Origin: Salirhabdus euzebyi
GTDB taxonomy: Bacteria; Bacillota; Bacilli; Bacillales; Alkalibacillaceae
Reading direction: 5' to 3'
Assembly: GCF_014207435.1 (NCBI RefSeq)
Contig: NZ_JACHGH010000001.1
Coordinates: 434,001-498,000, forward strand
DNA: 64,000 nt
A program made the translations under genes and the position numbers. Below are positions 62,008 to 64,000 of the stretch, one piece after another (within the stretch, counting starts at the first letter, position 1; every line of letters starts with the position of its first letter). The notes below the pieces were generated by a model that was not told the DNA's origin, made no database searches, and saw only the letters and a program-made list of their open reading frames with translations.

Positions 62008-62481
62008 TCAAGCAAATAGATGCAAAACAAAATCTACCATCTTCATTAGAATAACAGCTATCCCTGCACCAATGAGAGGCCCAACAGCTATTCCGTTAAA
62101 AATAACAATTCCTAAAATAGTACCAATAATCAACGCAGCAGTGAGGTGTGGGTCATTTGCTAAAAGATCTAGTCCTCCCCGCGCAACATAAGCCACGAAC
62201 ATCCCAGCTGCCAGACAAATCCAAGCATAGTAAGACTTAACGCTATCGAGTAAGTCTTTGAAGCCAATATCTCCAGAAGCAATAGGAGCAAATACGGCTA
62301 TCGTAATAATAATTATTCCCCAAGTTAATCCTTTTGCCTCAAAATAGGGTAGTATTTTATCTTCTACATTAAACAGTTTAACACCGAGCAGGATATAAAC
62401 AGCTACCATAATTGCTTGATTTTTAGCAATATATCCTAATGCTAATAATATAAATAAAAATAGCGTTGGCTGCGAAAACAT
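62008..62481 (-). CDS. ytwI: DUF441 family membrane protein (YtwI)
   Basis: A 157-residue membrane protein with four or five helices. DUF441 features are ALGYIAKNQAIMVAVYILL at the N-terminus, a central VFAPIASGDIGFKDL loop, and the glycine-rich VGPLIGAGIAVILMKMVDF end. No function is known. The place between citZ and divergent ytvI matches B. subtilis. Confidence 0.88.
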   Translation of the reverse strand: MFSQPTLFLFILLALGYIAKNQAIMVAVYILLGVKLFNVEDKILPYFEAKGLTWGIIIITIAVFAPIASGDIGFKDLLDSVKSYYAWICLAAGMFVAYVARGGLDLLANDPHLTAALIIGTILGIVIFNGIAVGPLIGAGIAVILMKMVDFVLHLFA

Positions 62482-62536
62482 GTCACACAGTCCCTTCCAA
62501 ATTCATTCATGATTAGGTGAATCGTATCATAACATA

Positions 62537-62569
62537 TTAGAAAACTTGCGGATTGGCAAGCCTTAGTAA
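62537..62569. repeat. Dispersed hairpin repeat, family A, copy 4 (short)
   Basis: TTAGAAAACTTGCGGATTGG followed by CAAGCCTTAG, able to form a short stem. It shares the AGAAAACTTG ... GCAAGCC core with the 39548 copy and lies in the divergent ytwI-ytvI promoter region. Confidence 0.5.
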
Positions 62570-62630
62570 AGAAATATCTAACACATTTATGGATAAAATT
62601 ATACTAATAACTAGTAAAGGAGGTAAACAC

Positions 62631-63746
62631 TTGCAAACAGTCCATTTTTATCGATTAATAAGATTTATCGTCGTTATTGCTGTTATATTTAGTGTCGGCT
62701 TTCTAGCTATATACTTATCAAGATATACATACCCATTTATTTTTGCTTTTTTACTAGCTTTTCTCATGAATCCTTTAGTGAATTTTTTGCAGCATAATGC
62801 TAAAATGCCTCGGCCCCTTGCTGTTTTTATAACAATCTTATTAATACTTGCCTTTATTATAGGCATTATTACGATACTAGTAGTGGAAATTATTAATGGC
62901 ACCACTCACTTAGCCAAGGAAGTCCCAAAATATTTTGAAGAACTAGTGAATTATTTCCAAGAAATTATTGCTGCACAGGTCATTCCTATTTATGAACGTC
63001 TGAGCTCCATCATTAGTAGTTTAGATCCCTCTCAACAGACACAGGTTATGGAACAAATCAGGAATATTGGTGCTAGTATCACCGCAACAGGACAAGAGGT
63101 ATTAAAGAACATTTTAACGTGGATTCCTGAACAAATAGCTGGCATTCCCAATTTTGCTACTGTCATTATTTTTTCCTTATTAGGCACTTTTTTTATTAGT
63201 AAAGATTGGTACAAACTAGTAGATGCATATAAAAAAATAACTCCAAATAAAGTGGCAAGCTCCAGTAGTACTGTTATTAAAGGTTTACAATCTGCCCTGC
63301 TAGGATTTGTAAAAGCACAGCTAACGTTAATCTCCATCACAGCTGTTATCGTATTAATTGGCTTGCTCATTTTACGCGTGGATTACGCTATTACCTTAGC
63401 ACTCATAATCGGTGCAGTCGATCTACTCCCTTATTTAGGTACCGGTTTAGTGTTCGTTCCCTGGATATTATACATGTTTTTTACTGGTAATTATTTTTTG
63501 ACCATTGGTTTATCTATTTTGTATATAATCGTTATCGTCCAAAGACAATTAATGGAGCCCAAAGTACTGTCAACTAATATTGGTCTAGATCCACTAGCCA
63601 CATTAATTGCTTTGTTTGCTGGCTATAAGTTGTTTGGCTTTCTCGGATTAATTATTGGTCCTGTTATCTTAGTTGTGTTAAACACGCTATATCGTACAGG
63701 GGTGATAAAGGAAATTTGGGACTATATTAAGGGAAAAAGTGACTAG
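62631..63746 (+). CDS. ytvI: AI-2E family sporulation membrane protein YtvI
   Basis: A 371-residue polytopic membrane protein of the AI-2E/PerM family. Helix pairs near 12-55 and 65-95 come first, then a long extracytoplasmic stretch (about 110-180), and the C-terminal bundle with QLTLISITAVIVLIGLLILR, AVDLLPYLGTGLVFVPW and LFGFLGLIIGPVILVVLNTL, the conserved region of the family. The start is TTG with AAAGGAGG seven bases upstream, giving the expected 371 residues; in-frame ATG codons upstream have no site. A sporulation role is reported for Bacillus, mechanism unknown. Confidence 0.93.
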   Translation: MQTVHFYRLIRFIVVIAVIFSVGFLAIYLSRYTYPFIFAFLLAFLMNPLVNFLQHNAKMPRPLAVFITILLILAFIIGIITILVVEIINGTTHLAKEVPKYFEELVNYFQEIIAAQVIPIYERLSSIISSLDPSQQTQVMEQIRNIGASITATGQEVLKNILTWIPEQIAGIPNFATVIIFSLLGTFFISKDWYKLVDAYKKITPNKVASSSSTVIKGLQSALLGFVKAQLTLISITAVIVLIGLLILRVDYAITLALIIGAVDLLPYLGTGLVFVPWILYMFFTGNYFLTIGLSILYIIVIVQRQLMEPKVLSTNIGLDPLATLIALFAGYKLFGFLGLIIGPVILVVLNTLYRTGVIKEIWDYIKGKSD

Positions 63747-63775
63747 TTATTTGAATGATAACCACTCTTATCATC

Positions 63776-63811
63776 AAAAAAGGATGAAGCCCTATAGGCT
63801 TCATCCTTTTT
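63776..63811. terminator. Bidirectional terminator between ytvI and fxsA
   Basis: AAAAGGATGAAGCC / GGCTTCATCCTTTTT stem with a four-base loop and A/T tracts on both sides, between convergent genes. Confidence 0.92.
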
Positions 63812-63812
63812 G

Positions 63813-64000
63813 TTATTTCCACCCTTTAAAAATGGTGATAGAACCTTTACGAATCATCGTACGTACAACATCTTTCATCCAACGCTTAATTGGATATCTT
63901 GTAAAAGGAAATAATAAAATAAATCCAATTGTATCGGTTATAAATCCTGGAGTAAATAATAAAATAGCCCCTACAAAAATGGAAAGTCCATCAAAAATTT
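63813..64000 (-). CDS. fxsA: FxsA family membrane protein, C-terminal fragment
   Basis: The gene enters from the right edge; only the last 62 codons are here. The stretch GLSIFVGAILLFTPGFITD, then GFILLFPFTR and YPIKRWMKDVVR, matches the FxsA family, where the hydrophobic PGFxTD loop is the signature. In E. coli the relative FxsA relieves phage T7 exclusion; the Bacillus role is unknown. Position after ytvI agrees with B. subtilis gene order. Confidence 0.85.
   Translation of the reverse strand, partial: IFDGLSIFVGAILLFTPGFITDTIGFILLFPFTRYPIKRWMKDVVRTMIRKGSITIFKGWK

Noticed and set aside
1-64000. CRISPR arrays, tRNA or rRNA genes, prophage or restriction-modification loci
   Set aside because: No regularly spaced direct repeats, cloverleaf-like CCA-ending segments, phage structural genes or methyltransferase motifs for DNA were seen.

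Overview
The window is a compact, low-GC stretch of chromosome from an endospore-forming member of the Bacillaceae. Three kinds of evidence point there: sporulation and germination genes (gerM, gerE, sspI, ytxC, ytaF, ytvI), a gene order that follows the Bacillus subtilis rph-to-fxsA segment almost gene for gene, and typical Firmicute RNA regulation (two T-box leaders and an L20 leader). It is not B. subtilis itself: several small gene groups sit where B. subtilis has none, and the intergenic regions carry dispersed repeats. Nearly all genes lie on the minus strand. Only yslB, rnhC, sspI, ysdB and ytvI are on plus. No tRNA, rRNA, CRISPR array, prophage or insertion sequence was seen.

Layout. 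1-4.8 kb: rdgB (partial)/rph, gerM, ysmB-racE, gerE, ysmA. 4.9-8.9 kb: sdhCAB and divergent yslB. 8.9-17.7 kb: uvrC, trxA, an intergenic region with two inverted palindromic repeats, then the fatty-acid beta-oxidation group lcfA / fadR-fadB-etfB-etfA with a long FadR-type palindrome on the fadR promoter. 17.2-23.8 kb: zapA-cvpA-polX-mutS2-yshE plus an unlisted 26-residue membrane ORF, and divergent rnhC. 23.9-26.6 kb: an accessory pair, an acetyltransferase and a four-PAS histidine kinase. 26.9-31.8 kb: pheST with a T-box, ysgA, sspI. 31.8-37.8 kb: an ATP-synthase-c-like membrane protein, an alpha/beta hydrolase, M42 peptidase, dUTPase, ysdB, a VTT membrane protein, ysdA and a NERD protein. 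38-41.9 kb: infC-rpmI-rplT with the L20 leader, and thrS with a T-box. 42-47.7 kb: ytxC, an inserted ECF-sigma plus VOC-DinB operon, dnaI, dnaB, nrdR. 47.9-54.8 kb: speD, gapB, coaE, ytaF, mutM, polA. 55-64 kb: phoPR, a MaoC-type hydratase, the TCA genes citZ-icd-mdh, ytwI, ytvI and partial fxsA.

How the genes work together. Carbon metabolism dominates: TCA enzymes (citZ, icd, mdh, sdhCAB), fatty acid activation and oxidation feeding electrons through EtfAB, and gluconeogenic gapB. Sites resembling CcpA (cre), CcpN and FadR operators lie at the expected promoters. DNA replication and repair (polA, mutM, uvrC, mutS2, polX, rnhC, dnaB, dnaI) and translation (pheST, thrS, infC, L35, L20) make up most of the rest.

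Most of the window is ordinary conserved core. The best candidates for something undescribed are the ECF sigma factor with a SnoaL-like tail and its VOC-DinB fusion partner, the c-subunit-like membrane protein that lacks the proton-binding carboxylate, and the 26-residue membrane peptide downstream of yshE. All functional calls come from reading motifs and synteny; no database search was run.
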